From Rhodoferax sp. OV413 (GTDB taxonomy: Bacteria > Pseudomonadota > Gammaproteobacteria > Burkholderiales > Burkholderiaceae_C), in assembly GCA_945861785.1 (NCBI GenBank), contig CAMAWD010000052.1:1-43013 (forward strand): a stretch of 43,013 nucleotides of DNA, written 5' to 3'. The stretch's first letter is position 1. Every line of letters starts with the position of its first letter. The notes beneath the pieces are model-generated. The model searched no databases. It was not told the origin of the DNA and worked only from the letters and a program-made list of their open reading frames with translations. Of this stretch, positions 25,513 to 35,274 are shown piece after piece. Both the position numbers and the translations under genes were made by a program.

Positions 25513-28221
25513 CTATCCGCCTCTGAGCAACCGTTGCAGTGCACCGTCACGCAGCACGAGATCTTGGTAGGGTCCCTGCTCTGCCAGCTTTCCGTGCTCC
25601 ATGACCAGCACCAGGCCGAACCGCTGGGCCAGGTCCGCTCGGCTGAGCACCCAGTACACGGAAATCCCCTCGCGGCACGCCAGGACGCTCGTGACCAACC
25701 GATTCTGTGCAATGGGATCCATCACCGCCGAGGCCTGGTCCAGGATCAGGACCGATGGACGCTTGAGCAGCGCACGGCCGATTGCCACCTTCTGGCGGTC
25801 TGGAACCGACAAGCGTGCACCACCATTACCGACCTGGTAGTCCAGGCCAATGCGCAGGACGAGCGAGCGCAGGCTCAGCTCACCCAGTATCTGGCGCATC
25901 AGCGCGCCGATCTGGGCACTGCCATCGGCCTGGCTGGTGGCAATCTTGCCAAAAAGTATGTTGTCCTGCAGGGACGCCGCGCCGTTGTAGCGCAAAGGAT
26001 CAAAAAATGCGATCGAATCCCGCATGTCCTCGGGCAGGTTCTCGGCGAAGTGACGCCGCGCCTCCAGAATTCGGCCCTCCAACGCCTCGTCGATCAGGCC
26101 CAAACGGTGTTTGGTGATCACGAGTTTGAATGGAAGGCCCAGCAGGAGATTGCGCTCCGAATGCGCAATTCGGTCCAGTCCCATTGATGCGACGCGTGAC
26201 AGGATGTCCTTGACATTGGGGAGGTCATCGTAAGCGATGAAGCTGAAACGCTCGAACAACTCGTGGCCCGGCGGCAGGTCGCTGAACAGTTCGAGCATCG
26301 TCTCGGCCAGTTTGTGCCCGACCTTCAGCAGGTCGTCCGACAAACCGGTATCGGTCAGGACTTTGCGCACATAGGCGTTGAGCGCCAGGCTCTCCATGTC
26401 GAACATCTTGCCCACCGGCGTGCCAAACAGCAGGTTTTCTGCCATGGTGGCGTTTCGGTTGTAGCGCTCAATGTCGAACCGCTCCACCAGGTCCTTGACA
26501 TCGGGGTGATTGCGCATGGTCTCGCGCGCCCGCAGGATGTCGTCGGCGAGCCCCGGTCTGTGAACCGAACTGACCGCGCTCTTGAGGCCGATCTCGAACA
26601 GGGTTTCTTCCAGGTCCACCGTTTTGAGAATCTCGAGAATGCGGTCTTCAATGTCGTGCGGGCCAACGACGCCCGCAGCGTCGTAGTCCAGCCATTGGGC
26701 GTTGATGTCCAGAGGCGAATTGCCGGCACGAATTGCTTCACGCAATTGACGTTCACGCATTCGGCGTGCCTCGCTGGCATAGGTCGCATCTGCCATCGGC
26801 CTGTGTTTTAGCCCGTAGACCAGGTTCTCACGCACGCTCACTGGAAACAGATAGGACGCAGCCCCGACATACGCAACGGCCCTGCCCGTCACCGCTTCGG
26901 GTGCGCGCGTCATGTCGATCCCGTCCATTTCGACGGAACCCCCAGAGGGACGCACCAAACTGGCGAGCAACTGGGCCAATTCGCCAGAGCCACAGCCGTT
27001 CGGCCCAACGATGGCCACGTGTTGCGCCATGGGGTTCTCGAACGAAACGCCGTCCAGCACCTTGGTGCCGGAGTCGTCCAGCAAGGACAGGTTGCTCACC
27101 CGCACCATGCCACTGCTGGGCAACTGGGGCGCTTCTGAAAGCTGCTGGTGGGCTGGCGGCGCAAGGTCATCGACGGAGAATTGCTCGATCACCTGTGCGT
27201 ACTTGATGCTCGTGTCCATGCGCTCCTGGTCCCAGTCGATCAACTCCTTGACCGGGCCGGGAAGATCCTTGTAAGCAGCGATCACGGCAACCAGCGCACC
27301 GATATCGAGCCGGCCTGAAATTGCCAGGTAACCACCGACCAGGTAGAACAGGAAGGGCGTGATCTGCGACAACAGATTGTTGAGGAATTTGATCAGGAAC
27401 TTGCGCTGGAAATGCTCGAAGCGGATCAGGAAAAGCCGCCCAAGACGGGCAGAGAATTCAGCGCGTTCATAGTTCGACGTGTCATGGGCGTGGATCTCGA
27501 CCACACCGTCCACGCACTCCGCGATGCGACCGGCAAGTTGCCTGGCGGCAATCTGGCGCTCCTTGGACAGCACCAGCAGGCGGCGACGCATCTTGGGGAT
27601 GATGACGGCCTGGATCATGACCATGCCAAAAGCCACGAGCCCCAGGTAGACATGCTGGAACAGGATGAAGAACAGCGCGGTCAACGCCTGCCCTCCCAGG
27701 TACAGGGGCGTGATCAGCGCCTCGCCGACAAAGCCACCCAATGGCTCGACCTCGTTGTTGATCATGGTGGCCATCTCGGCCGACTTGACGCGCCTGACGT
27801 GTCTCAGCGGAAAACGCAGGATGTGGTCGAACAGGTCATACCGCAGGCGGCGCAACATGCGTTCGCCCATCCAGCCCTTCATGGTGTTGATCTGGAACTT
27901 GATCAATCCGCTGATGACAATAAGCGCCAGGAAGGTCAAGGTCAAAGCAACGAGGTACGGAACACGCTCAAGTGGGAAACCGTCGAATACCCGCAGGCTC
28001 GCACCGCCCAGGAAATCCGGCAACGACAAATTGATCCGCAGGAAGGCGGCAGTCGACTCGGGGCTGGGAAATCCCTTGCCCTGGATCGGCTGGTTGATGA
28101 TGGTCTTGGGCAGGTCCAGCGATGCGTAATAAAACAGCATCGACAACACGACCAGCGGAACGATAAGCAGCTGTTCTCGCTTGCTGTACTTGACGATGAA
28201 CCCGAACAAGGCGCGTTCCAT
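25513..28221 (-). CDS. ABC exporter-like protein with a degenerate, internally repeated nucleotide-binding domain
   Basis: A 902-residue protein, far longer than a usual half-transporter (about 580–600). A type-IV exporter-like membrane domain occupies 1–345, with helices near 18–35, 88–106, 178–207 and 288–320. The nucleotide-binding domain starts near 373 but is aberrant. Walker A is GPNGCGSGE (406–414) without the lysine, and the Q-loop is YVGAASYLF without Gln. The signature reads LSVPDRQ instead of LSGGQ, Walker B ends LILDQAS with Gln replacing the catalytic Glu, and the H-loop reads VLSRADLA without His. About 250 extra residues sit between Q-loop and signature. They repeat the motif xENLxxG three times (461, 591, 749), each followed by a related L-rich segment ending IGL or VGH. 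It lies 9 bases after the permease gene. Confidence 0.85.
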   Translation of the reverse strand: MERALFGFIVKYSKREQLLIVPLVVLSMLFYYASLDLPKTIINQPIQGKGFPSPESTAAFLRINLSLPDFLGGASLRVFDGFPLERVPYLVALTLTFLALIVISGLIKFQINTMKGWMGERMLRRLRYDLFDHILRFPLRHVRRVKSAEMATMINNEVEPLGGFVGEALITPLYLGGQALTALFFILFQHVYLGLVAFGMVMIQAVIIPKMRRRLLVLSKERQIAARQLAGRIAECVDGVVEIHAHDTSNYERAEFSARLGRLFLIRFEHFQRKFLIKFLNNLLSQITPFLFYLVGGYLAISGRLDIGALVAVIAAYKDLPGPVKELIDWDQERMDTSIKYAQVIEQFSVDDLAPPAHQQLSEAPQLPSSGMVRVSNLSLLDDSGTKVLDGVSFENPMAQHVAIVGPNGCGSGELAQLLASLVRPSGGSVEMDGIDMTRAPEAVTGRAVAYVGAASYLFPVSVRENLVYGLKHRPMADATYASEARRMRERQLREAIRAGNSPLDINAQWLDYDAAGVVGPHDIEDRILEILKTVDLEETLFEIGLKSAVSSVHRPGLADDILRARETMRNHPDVKDLVERFDIERYNRNATMAENLLFGTPVGKMFDMESLALNAYVRKVLTDTGLSDDLLKVGHKLAETMLELFSDLPPGHELFERFSFIAYDDLPNVKDILSRVASMGLDRIAHSERNLLLGLPFKLVITKHRLGLIDEALEGRILEARRHFAENLPEDMRDSIAFFDPLRYNGAASLQDNILFGKIATSQADGSAQIGALMRQILGELSLRSLVLRIGLDYQVGNGGARLSVPDRQKVAIGRALLKRPSVLILDQASAVMDPIAQNRLVTSVLACREGISVYWVLSRADLAQRFGLVLVMEHGKLAEQGPYQDLVLRDGALQRLLRGG

Positions 28222-28230
28222 GGCGGCGCC

Positions 28231-29400
28231 CTAGTTGTAGGGATCGGCTGCGTCGCGCAGGCCATCGCCCATGAAGTTGAAGGCAAGTACAACCACGAAC
28301 ACCGGAACAACCGGCAACATCAGCCATGGGTACAAGGCCACGACGTTGATGTTTTGCGCCTCATTGAGCAATACCCCCCAACTCGTGATGGGTGGCCGCA
28401 AACCCAGGCCCAGGAAAGACAAGGCCGTCTCGCCCAGAATCATGCTGGGAATCGACAGCGTCAACGAAGCGATCAGGTGGCTGGTAAAGCTCGGCAACAG
28501 GTGCCTGCCGATGACGCGCGCAGGTGTGGCCCCCATCAGCACAGCCGCCACCGCAAAGTCCTCCTCACGCAAGGCCAGGAACTTGGAGCGCACCGAGCGC
28601 GCCAAGCCGGGCCAGTCCAGCAGACCCAGAATAATGGTGATCCCGAAATAGATGAGGATAGGGCTCCAGGTGACGGGCAGCGCCGCTGACAGGGCCATCC
28701 AGAGCGGCAACTCGGGGAAGGATCGGACAATCTCGATCAGCCGCTGTATGACGTTGTCGACCCAGCCACCGTAATAGCCGGAAATACCGCCCAAGGTGAT
28801 GCCGATCACGAAGCTGACGAAAATCCCCAGAAGCCCCACCGTGAGAGAGATTCTTGTGCCGTAGATGATGCGCGAAAACATGTCGCGCCCCAAGCGGTCG
28901 GTGCCCAGCATGTAGAGCGTCCCGCCTTCGGCCGGACAGACCAGATGAAAGTCGCCATCCAGCAGGCCCCAGAACTCGTAATCGTCGCCCCGGCAGAAGA
29001 ACCGCAGCGGCTGGACTTTTTCAGGATTGGCGACGAACTCGCGTTTCATCGTCTCGAGGTTGAGCTTCATGTTGTAGCCGTAGACAAACGGTCCTACAAA
29101 ACGGTCTTCATGAAACAGGTGCACCGCCTGCGGTGGCGCGTAAATATGGCTGGAGTCGCGGGTGTTCAATCCATACGGAGCGATCACCTCGGACACCAGT
29201 GATGACAGGTAGAGCAGCGCAAGGATCACCGAACAGAACACCGCGATGCGATGGCGGCGGAACTTCCACCACATGATCCGCCACTGCGATGCGCGGTAGA
29301 ACGCCTCTTGTTCCGCACTGAGTGTCTCCACCGACTGTGGCTCGAAAGGCGCCGGTGAAACATAGTGCTCCAGGCGATCGTCCGCAGGCTGCGCGCTCAT
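28231..29400 (-). CDS. Peptide ABC transporter permease (OppC/YejE-like)
   Basis: A 389-residue inner-membrane permease with one N-terminal helix (VFCSVILALLYLSSLV). A periplasmic stretch of about 100 residues follows, then the binding-protein-dependent permease domain. That domain starts at LGTDRLGRDMFSRIIYGTRISL and has the EAA-type loop AAVLMGATPARVIGRHLLPS and the ending FNFMGDGLRDAADP. The long periplasmic insertion is more like YejE than OppC/DppC. It starts 61 bases after the partner permease and is followed by the 902-residue ABC gene. Confidence 0.92.
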   Translation of the reverse strand: MSAQPADDRLEHYVSPAPFEPQSVETLSAEQEAFYRASQWRIMWWKFRRHRIAVFCSVILALLYLSSLVSEVIAPYGLNTRDSSHIYAPPQAVHLFHEDRFVGPFVYGYNMKLNLETMKREFVANPEKVQPLRFFCRGDDYEFWGLLDGDFHLVCPAEGGTLYMLGTDRLGRDMFSRIIYGTRISLTVGLLGIFVSFVIGITLGGISGYYGGWVDNVIQRLIEIVRSFPELPLWMALSAALPVTWSPILIYFGITIILGLLDWPGLARSVRSKFLALREEDFAVAAVLMGATPARVIGRHLLPSFTSHLIASLTLSIPSMILGETALSFLGLGLRPPITSWGVLLNEAQNINVVALYPWLMLPVVPVFVVVLAFNFMGDGLRDAADPYN

Positions 29401-29461
29401 GTGGGGCGCCCCGATTCAGGGGTTGTGGCCCGGCCCAGTTCGGGAGCCGATGCCATGCCGC

Positions 29462-30487
29462 TCATTTGGCCACCTCGCCGGTGAGGCGAATCCGCGGATC
29501 CAGGGCGGCCAGAAGAAGGTCGGAGATGAACATGCCCAGTACGGTCAGAAGCGCGAGGAACATGAGAAAGGAACCAGCAAGGTACTGGTCCTGGCTTTGC
29601 AGTGCATCGAGCAACATCGGGCCTTCGGTCTGCAGGGACAGGACCACCGACACGATGGCCGAGCCAGAAATGACGCTGGGCAGCAGATTGCCGATGTCAG
29701 CCACGAACGGGTTGAGCGCCATGCGCAGCGGGTACTTGATGAGCAGGCGCATGGACGGCATGCCCTTGCTGCGCGCCGTGACCACATACTGCTTCTGCAA
29801 CTCGTCGAGCAGGTTCGCACGCAGACGGCGGATCATTCCGGCCGTGCCGGAGGTACCGATCACCACCACAGGAATCCACAGATGGGACAACACCGAGGCG
29901 AACTTCTCCCAGCTCATGGGTTGGTTCAGGTACTGTGGGTCCATCATGCCCCCGATGGACAGGCCGAACTGCACATTGGCGAAATACATCAGCACCAGGG
30001 CCAGCAGGAAGTTCGGGGTCGCCAGGCCCACATACCCGAGCAAGGACAAGCCGTGGTCGCCCCAGCTGTACTGGTGCGTGGCGGCATAAAAGCCGATCGG
30101 AAAAGCCACTGCCCAGGTAAACAGGATCACCGTGATGTTGAGCACGAATGACAACACCAGCCGGTCGCCGACCACGTCGAGCACCGGAAGGTTGTATTCG
30201 AAGGACCAGCCCCAGTCACCCTGGATCAGCCCGGAGAAGCCGCGTTCACCCGGCCATACGCCGATCCAGGCGGCGTACTGCTCCACAAACGACTTGTCCA
30301 GACCGAACTGATGCCGCAGGAACTGCGCCTTTGCCAGGGCCGCGGTATCACCCTGGCTTCGAAGCTCGGCAATCTGGTTGGTGAGAAAGTCCCCGGGCGG
30401 CAACTGGATGATCACGAAGGTCACAAAGCTGATCACCAGCAACGTGGGGATCATCAGCAGGATGCGCCGCAGCGTATAGGCCAGCAC
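29462..30487 (-). CDS. Peptide ABC transporter permease (OppB/YejB-like)
   Basis: A 341-residue permease beginning LAYTLRRILLMIPTLLVISFV, the typical first helix of OppB/DppB proteins, followed by the conserved LPPGDF. Further helices and the cytoplasmic loop KQYVVTARSKGMPSMRLLIKY (EAA motif) contact the ATPase. The start is a GTG at 30487, four bases after the stop of the binding-protein gene. It should pair with the OppC-like protein to form the membrane channel. Confidence 0.92.
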   Translation of the reverse strand: MLAYTLRRILLMIPTLLVISFVTFVIIQLPPGDFLTNQIAELRSQGDTAALAKAQFLRHQFGLDKSFVEQYAAWIGVWPGERGFSGLIQGDWGWSFEYNLPVLDVVGDRLVLSFVLNITVILFTWAVAFPIGFYAATHQYSWGDHGLSLLGYVGLATPNFLLALVLMYFANVQFGLSIGGMMDPQYLNQPMSWEKFASVLSHLWIPVVVIGTSGTAGMIRRLRANLLDELQKQYVVTARSKGMPSMRLLIKYPLRMALNPFVADIGNLLPSVISGSAIVSVVLSLQTEGPMLLDALQSQDQYLAGSFLMFLALLTVLGMFISDLLLAALDPRIRLTGEVAK

Positions 30488-30491
30488 GTCG

Positions 30492-32432
30492 TCAGTTCCT
30501 GCGGGCGTCGGTGAACCAGAAGGTTTCGGGCCGGTACAGGCCGAAGAACGAACCTGGCTCCCAGTTGTACAGGCCCTTCTCTGGCACGTTCTTGAGTGCG
30601 TTGTTCACGACAACCGGTTGCTGCACACCATTGATAACGCCGATCGAAAACTGCTGCTCGGCATGGATGGTGAGTATGCGGTGCCATATTTTCTCGCGCG
30701 ACTCGCGCGGCTCGGTCCGCCAGGCATCGCGCAGCTTCATCAGCTCGATCGCCTCCGGAATATCGGGCGCTTCGCCGGACTTGCCGGCGGTCTCGTGGTA
30801 CTGACCGAATTTGGGCCACTGCAACTGTATCTGGGTGACCGGCGCGAGTTCGTCGGGAGATGTGTCGGCTGTCGGAAGCGCGTTGTCGATGCCGAACCAG
30901 ACCGACATCATGGCCTCGCCGGAAAAAACCCGGTTGCGCAACACATCGCGCTGGGACGGCTTGCTGAACAGCTTGATCCCTGCATCTTTCCAGGTGGCAC
31001 GGATCAACTCGAGGATGTCGGTCTGCTCCGTGGTCTCGCCAGCGGTCTCGACGATGATCTCCAACGGTCTGCCGTCCGACAGCTTGCGCACGCCATCGGA
31101 CCCGCGTTTGAGTCCGATCTCGTCGAGCAGTTTGTTCGACGCCTTGAGGTCAAACTGCGTCCACGCGGACTGGTACTGCTTGCGGTACAGTGGGCTTTCT
31201 GACACCACGGTGTTGTTGCTTGGAGATGCAAGGCCAAAGTAGAGCACCTGGTTGATCTGGGCGCGGTCGATGCCCATCGACATCGCATGGCGGAAGCGCA
31301 CGTCGCGGAACAACTGGCGCAAGACAGGGTCGTTGGCGTTGAGGTTCGGGTAGAGCGCAAATTGCGAACCCTGCCCGGTGCGCCACAACAAAGTGCGGTA
31401 GTTGTTGGCCTTCTCACCCTTCTTCAGAAAGGTGAAATTGTTGAACTGGATCTCGCGTGCCTGCAGATCCGATTCGCCCGCTCCGGCCTTGGCCGGAATC
31501 AGCTTGCCATCCGCGATCGGCAGCACCAGGCGGTCGATGTATGGCAACTGCCGGCCGGCCGAATCCACCCGGTGAAAGAACGGGTTGCGCACGCCGACAA
31601 AACGGTCGGCCGGCGGCTTGGTGGTATTGATCCACGGTTGCAGCGTCGGCAGGCTCGGGTTGTCGTAGTTGTTCATGTTGTCTTCGCGGTTGTGGATTGC
31701 CGCCCACGTCCGTTTCCCGGGGTCGTTCTTCTCCAGTTCGACGACCTTGGGCGTGTACTTCTTGTGGAATTGCCTGAGGTAGTGCGCCGGCCGAAAGATG
31801 AACAGTGGCGATGGGCCGGCCATTTGTGCCAGGAACTCCGGATTCGGCTTTGGCCAGGTATAACGAATGGTGGTCTTGTCGAGGTACTCGACCTTCGGTG
31901 GGGCTCCGCCCACCAACAGGTTCACCGGTGGCCCGGTAGGAGTCAGGTCTTTGTCATTGGCGACGTCTTCCCAGAAGTAGCGGAAATCGTCACTGGTGAA
32001 CGGCTGGCCATCGGACCACTTGTGTCCCTTGCGCAGCTTCATGGTGAACACCCGGTCGTCCTTGACATCGATGCTCTCGAGCATGTCCGGCACGATCTTG
32101 AGATTGGCGTCGTACCCGACAAGTCGGGCATAACCATAGACCATCATCATGCGAACATCGCGCGCGCGACCGATCAGCATGTTGAGGGTGCCGCCATGTT
32201 GACCCAGTTCGCTGGTCTTGCCGTCCATCGCCACCACCAACGGGTTGTCGGGCAAACGCTGCTTTACCGGCGGTAGTTTCTTGGCATTCACCTGCTCGAG
32301 CAACATCGGGGTTTCAACAAGTTTGGCCGGGACGGCGGCCCACAGCGGTGTCGCGTGCGCAAACAACAACAGCGCGACGCCAACTGCACAAAAACCCGTC
32401 AAAGGCCTGAATGAAAGAGTTTGACTGGTCAT
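30492..32432 (-). CDS. Periplasmic peptide-binding protein (SBP_bac_5, large YejA-like form)
   Basis: A 646-residue solute-binding protein with a cleavable signal peptide (LTGFCAVGVALLLFAHATPLWAA, about 11–33) and no lipobox cysteine, so it is free in the periplasm. Family sequence includes FTMKLRKGHKWSDGQPFTSDDF and RDVRFRHAMSMGIDRAQIN. It is about 100 residues longer than OppA/DppA, as are YejA-like proteins that bind larger or modified peptides (family knowledge). The ATG overlaps the stop of the fused ATPase gene by ATGA. The ligand cannot be named. Confidence 0.92.
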   Translation of the reverse strand: MTSQTLSFRPLTGFCAVGVALLLFAHATPLWAAVPAKLVETPMLLEQVNAKKLPPVKQRLPDNPLVVAMDGKTSELGQHGGTLNMLIGRARDVRMMMVYGYARLVGYDANLKIVPDMLESIDVKDDRVFTMKLRKGHKWSDGQPFTSDDFRYFWEDVANDKDLTPTGPPVNLLVGGAPPKVEYLDKTTIRYTWPKPNPEFLAQMAGPSPLFIFRPAHYLRQFHKKYTPKVVELEKNDPGKRTWAAIHNREDNMNNYDNPSLPTLQPWINTTKPPADRFVGVRNPFFHRVDSAGRQLPYIDRLVLPIADGKLIPAKAGAGESDLQAREIQFNNFTFLKKGEKANNYRTLLWRTGQGSQFALYPNLNANDPVLRQLFRDVRFRHAMSMGIDRAQINQVLYFGLASPSNNTVVSESPLYRKQYQSAWTQFDLKASNKLLDEIGLKRGSDGVRKLSDGRPLEIIVETAGETTEQTDILELIRATWKDAGIKLFSKPSQRDVLRNRVFSGEAMMSVWFGIDNALPTADTSPDELAPVTQIQLQWPKFGQYHETAGKSGEAPDIPEAIELMKLRDAWRTEPRESREKIWHRILTIHAEQQFSIGVINGVQQPVVVNNALKNVPEKGLYNWEPGSFFGLYRPETFWFTDARRN

Positions 32433-34321
32433 GCTTTCAACTCCGAGACATCAACGTCCGCGTGGGCCCGGACAAAGTGGCTGCCACCGATATCGATCAT
32501 TTCCATGCGCGTGGTCCCATCCAGGCGAAACGGTGCCGGCCAGGCGCCGGGTATGGACGCCTTGCCCTCCATCAGGGCTTTGAAATCGAGCTTGCGGTCC
32601 AGGTCCGGATTGGGCACTGCTGCCAGCAACGCCCGGGTATAGGGGTGCACCGGGTTCTCAAACAGCGCCTCATAACTGGCCACCTCGACGATCCGGCCAG
32701 CGCACATCACGGCGATCCGGTCGGCGATGTAGTGCACCACGGCCAGATTGTGCGAAATGAACAGGTAGGTCAGGTTCATTTCCTTGCGCAAGTCCAGCAG
32801 CAGGTTCAGCACCTGGGCCTGCACCGAGACATCGAGCGCCGACACCGGTTCGTCACAGATCAGCAGATCGGGGCTGAGCGCCAGTGCCCGCGCAATTCCG
32901 ATACGCTGGCGCTGGCCGCCAGAGAAACTGTGCGGATAACGCCGCAAATGGCGCACATCCAGACCGACCAGGCCAATCAGTTCCTTGACGCGTGCGAACC
33001 GCTCGTCTTCGTTGCCGATCCCGTGGATCACCAGGGGCTCGCTGACAATGTCATAGACCGTCATGCGCGGATTGAGTGACCCGAACGGATCCTGAAACAC
33101 GAACTGCACGCGCCGTCTGTATTCGAAAAGCTCTGCGCCTTCGAGTTTGCGCACATCCCGGGGACGGCCCCGGTCGTTGAAGATGATCTCGCCGGAGTCT
33201 GGAATGCTCGAGCGAAGGATCATCTTTGCGGTGGTGGTCTTGCCACAACCCGACTCCCCCACGAGACCCAGGCACTCGCCGGGGGCCACCTCGAAACTGA
33301 CGTTGTCAACGGCAAGGTGCTCGCCCGCCGGTTTACCACCAAAAAGCGATGTCTTGCGGGTGCCGAACCTCTTGGTCAGGTTGCGGACAACCAGCATTGG
33401 TGCTGAAGGATCGGCGTTTGCCGGGCGGCTGTCCTGCTTCTGCATCAGGTGGCCGGCCGCCACCTGGATCTCACGGATCGGGGTCAGGCGCTCACCCGGC
33501 GCCATGTTGAAACGCGGCACGGCGCGCATCAAAGCCTTCAGGTAAGGGTGGCGAGGATCGCGGAAGACGTCTTCCAGGGTTCCGGCTTCCATGACCTTGC
33601 CGTGGTACATCACCACCACTTCGTCTGCCATGTTGGCCACGATGCCGAGATCATGGGTGATCATCATCATGGCCATCTGCAAGTCACCCTGCAGTTGCTT
33701 GATGAGCTGCAGGATCTGCGCCTGGATAGTGACATCCAGTGCGGTGGTCGGCTCGTCAGCGATAAGCAAGGCGGGCCGGCAAACCAGCGCCATGGCAATC
33801 ATGGCCCGCTGACGCAGGCCACCCGACAACTCGAACGGGTAGGTGTGCTCCGCCTTGGCCGGGTAAGGGAAGCCGACCAGACGCAACATTTCCACCACCG
33901 CCGCGCTGCGCTCGGCTTTGCCCATGGCGGCGCGGTGCAATGCCAGTGCCTCGCCGATCTGGTTGCCGATCGTGTGCAAGGGCGACAGGGCCGTCATCGG
34001 CTCCTGGAAGATGATCGAGATGCGGCCGCCACGCAGGGACTGCATCTGCGCGCCCTGCATGTCGAGCCTGGATATGTCAATCACGGTATCGGGCGTGCGC
34101 GGATCCTGGAACAGGATCTCGCCTTGTTCGATGTGCGCGACACGGGGCAGGATGCCCATGATCGCCTGCGCAACGATCGACTTGCCCGAACCCGACTCGC
34201 CCACCAGCGCCATGGTCCGTCCGGCAGGAATGCGGAAGGAAACACCGTCAACCGCCTTGACCGTGCCCGCATCTACATTGAGGTAGACCTTCAGATCCTT
34301 GACCGTGAGAACGTTTGCCAT
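32429..34321 (-). CDS. Fused dual ATP-binding protein of a peptide ABC importer (OppDF/YejF-like)
   Basis: A 630-residue protein with two complete nucleotide-binding domains. The first has Walker A GESGSGKS (41–48), signature LSGGLRQR and Walker [13 protein letters not shown] (185–196). The second has Walker A GESGCGKT (355–362), signature FSGGQRQR and Walker B LLICDEP. Both have H-loop histidines (THDLG, SHNLA). Each ends with the HPYxxAL motif of the oligopeptide family. Fusion of D and F is as in YejF. It is the first gene of the six-gene operon. The normal motifs here contrast with the degenerate ABC protein downstream, so this protein powers import. Confidence 0.95.
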   Translation of the reverse strand: MANVLTVKDLKVYLNVDAGTVKAVDGVSFRIPAGRTMALVGESGSGKSIVAQAIMGILPRVAHIEQGEILFQDPRTPDTVIDISRLDMQGAQMQSLRGGRISIIFQEPMTALSPLHTIGNQIGEALALHRAAMGKAERSAAVVEMLRLVGFPYPAKAEHTYPFELSGGLRQRAMIAMALVCRPALLIADEPTTALDVTIQAQILQLIKQLQGDLQMAMMMITHDLGIVANMADEVVVMYHGKVMEAGTLEDVFRDPRHPYLKALMRAVPRFNMAPGERLTPIREIQVAAGHLMQKQDSRPANADPSAPMLVVRNLTKRFGTRKTSLFGGKPAGEHLAVDNVSFEVAPGECLGLVGESGCGKTTTAKMILRSSIPDSGEIIFNDRGRPRDVRKLEGAELFEYRRRVQFVFQDPFGSLNPRMTVYDIVSEPLVIHGIGNEDERFARVKELIGLVGLDVRHLRRYPHSFSGGQRQRIGIARALALSPDLLICDEPVSALDVSVQAQVLNLLLDLRKEMNLTYLFISHNLAVVHYIADRIAVMCAGRIVEVASYEALFENPVHPYTRALLAAVPNPDLDRKLDFKALMEGKASIPGAWPAPFRLDGTTRMEMIDIGGSHFVRAHADVDVSELKA

Positions 34322-34431
34322 GCCCGCTTCGCATTAAGAATGTCTGCCGTCTGAAAGGGGGGCGGCCAGCGCACGCGCACCCTTGCACAGTTGTGTCGCT
34401 GATGGCTATTCGTGCCACCTTTTCCGGACTG

Positions 34432-34437
34432 AGTATA
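34432..34437 (-). promoter_or_regulatory. Possible -10 element of the peptide-transport operon
   Basis: TATACT on the minus strand lies 110 bases upstream of the fused ATPase start, in a 191-base gap with no other gene. No good -35 is seen at the right distance. A purine-rich GGAAAAGGTGG follows in the leader. Nothing else was recognised in this gap. Confidence 0.35.
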
Positions 34438-34512
34438 GAAGAGAAGAATGCGAGACCTTGGCGCATTCACACCACATCACCGTGACCTTGCCAGCCTGCA
34501 TCCTTGTGGTCA

Positions 34513-35274
34513 TCACCGGAGGAACAGTTCGGTTGCGCTGCGCCAAACGACGTTGGACCTCGCCCCGGCAAGCTGAAACAGTTCCTGCAAAAAATCCCAG
34601 GTGGGTTCATCGTGGACGGCATGGTGCGTCAGCCACCCCGTGGCTTCATCGGTGTCCGCAGTTCCAAAGCGCCGCGCCTGCAGGTGTGTCACCGCCTGTT
34701 TCAGTGCGGCATCCTGACCAACAAAACCACGGCTACCCTTCCAGTCGATGACGTCCACATGCGTGTTGACCTGAACCAGGCCGGGCGACTGGGTTGCAAG
34801 CACACGTGGGCCGAAACGGCTCAGTCCGAGATAACCGCTGCCAGCCAGCCCGGCCACCAGGCCCGGTTGGGAAATCCGGTTCCAGGGCGGCACCAGCACG
34901 GGCAGGGAGCGCGCGCCATAGAGATCCTGCAGCCTGCGCCGGCCCCACTGCAGGCGCGCCGCAGCTGCGCCAGCAGATTCGCCGACCGCAAACTCGGTCT
35001 TCTTCTCACCCGGCCCGGCCGCGTTGCGATGTCCGACGCCATGCTGCAGCACCGTCACTGCGCCTTGATCGCCAGACAAAAGGTCGGCATCTGCATCCTG
35101 CGGAATCACAGCCAGCGCCAACGGAACCTGCGCGCTGCCAGCCAGTGCCACCAGCCGGTCCAGTGAGGCGGTCCTGGTTGTGGCGTCGTCGTCGCGCCAC
35201 CAGAAATCGACGCTTCGACCCAGGTCGCGCCAAAGTGCCAGTTCATCGAAAAAGCCCTTCCATGAACTCCTCAT
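34513..35274 (-). CDS. Polysaccharide-deacetylase-like protein
   Basis: A 253-residue protein with a NodB-like layout: WWRDDDA near 25–31 supplying acidic metal ligands, HGVGH (His78, His82) in the HxxxH metal site, and PPWNR at 129–133. This matches the family often annotated as polysaccharide deacetylase in exopolysaccharide clusters. No signal peptide is present, so a cytoplasmic substrate such as a lipid-linked or nucleotide sugar is implied. The ATG at 35274 overlaps the upstream glycosyltransferase stop (ATGA). It is the last gene of the minus-strand run 38247–34513. Confidence 0.75.
   Translation of the reverse strand: MRSSWKGFFDELALWRDLGRSVDFWWRDDDATTRTASLDRLVALAGSAQVPLALAVIPQDADADLLSGDQGAVTVLQHGVGHRNAAGPGEKKTEFAVGESAGAAAARLQWGRRRLQDLYGARSLPVLVPPWNRISQPGLVAGLAGSGYLGLSRFGPRVLATQSPGLVQVNTHVDVIDWKGSRGFVGQDAALKQAVTHLQARRFGTADTDEATGWLTHHAVHDEPTWDFLQELFQLAGARSNVVWRSATELFLR

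Noticed and set aside
25534..34354. Plus-strand frames antisense to the transporter operon
   Set aside because: Gln/His/Arg-rich translations with no recognisable domain, lying wholly over confident minus-strand genes.
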